5,568 nucleotides of DNA from Opitutaceae bacterium (GTDB taxonomy: Bacteria > Verrucomicrobiota > Verrucomicrobiae > Opitutales > Opitutaceae). Below the pieces are notes generated by a model that was given only the letters and a program-made list of their open reading frames with translations, was not told where the DNA came from and did not search any database. Made by a program: the position numbers and the translations under genes. The stretch covers positions 1 through 5,568 of the forward strand of contig JAISAX010000756.1 in assembly GCA_031266495.1 (NCBI GenBank), given 5' to 3'. Below are positions 5,430-5,568 of this stretch, in pieces; the stretch's first letter is position 1, and the number at the start of each line of letters is the position of its first letter.

Positions 5430-5568
5430 CGCAGATATTTGAAACAAAAAACCTGCGACCATGAGCGACCCTGGCCGGGGCGCGAAAGTACACAGTATCA
5501 AGTCACGGACTGAATAGCAGAACGGGACAAGACGGGGATGTTTCCGTCCAGGCACGCGAAAGGCGGGG

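Larger units (their letters stand above)
5188..5568. other. Non-coding right-hand region upstream of the pseudopilin gene
   Basis: No frame on either strand gives protein-like sequence. Besides the simple-sequence tract at 5201-5226 and the palindrome at 5409-5429, it contains an AT-richer patch at about 5400-5455, in contrast to the GC-rich surroundings, which is where I would look for the promoter of the leftward genes. I could not fit a convincing -35/-10 pair. A plus-strand ATG at 5538 opens ten codons to the window edge and cannot be judged. Confidence 0.55.

Noticed and set aside
5538..5568. Start of a rightward gene at ATG 5538
   Set aside because: Only ten codons are visible (MFPSRHAKGG) without supporting homology.

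Overview
The window looks like chromosomal DNA from a verrucomicrobium, most likely Opitutaceae-like. The pointers are a PEP-CTERM sorted protein, a pseudopilin-like protein with an FTLVE signal and an H-X9-DG-like tail, a PL5-type alginate lyase family protein, high GC, and an interspersed repeat (TCCGGAGTGGC plus hairpin). The repeat resembles sequences I recall as common in Verrucomicrobia and Planctomycetes. The placement is inference from gene content and no marker gene is present.

Layout. 1-286 has no supportable gene, only a possible gene tail at the left edge and a G-rich run. 287-1248 (+) is a rhuM family gene broken by an internal deletion that also shifts the frame. A weak stem-loop lies between it and the convergent gene to its right. 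1360-3018 (-) is a secreted alginate lyase family protein. Its C-terminal quarter does not belong to that family: after a GC-rich trinucleotide tract (1664-1740) the reading runs into a frame-broken remnant that resembles the C-terminus of polysaccharide pyruvyl transferase family proteins. 3119-3427 is a REP-like array of eight copies, three of them perfect 45-bp tandem units. 3500-4405 (-) is a PEP-CTERM protein with a (CAA)7 leader on its coding strand. A compact terminator-like hairpin separates it from 4516-5187 (-), a pseudopilin-like protein. A C14-(AC)6 tract on that gene's coding strand sits just upstream of its start. 5188-5568 is non-coding and holds a clean palindrome at 5409-5429.

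How the genes fit together. The three minus-strand genes all encode exported proteins (polysaccharide lyase, surface-sorted PEP-CTERM protein, pseudopilin), and the remnant belongs to a surface-polysaccharide family, so the theme is envelope and extracellular polysaccharide. Terminator-like and repeat sequences lie between the genes, so one tight operon is not supported. No exosortase, pilus assembly gene or complete defence system is present. The region looks fluid: two degraded genes, many simple-sequence tracts and a hairpin-repeat array within 5.5 kb. I do not see a convincing complete new system. The least explained items are the hairpin array, the chimeric lyase and the perfect inverted repeat inside rhuM.
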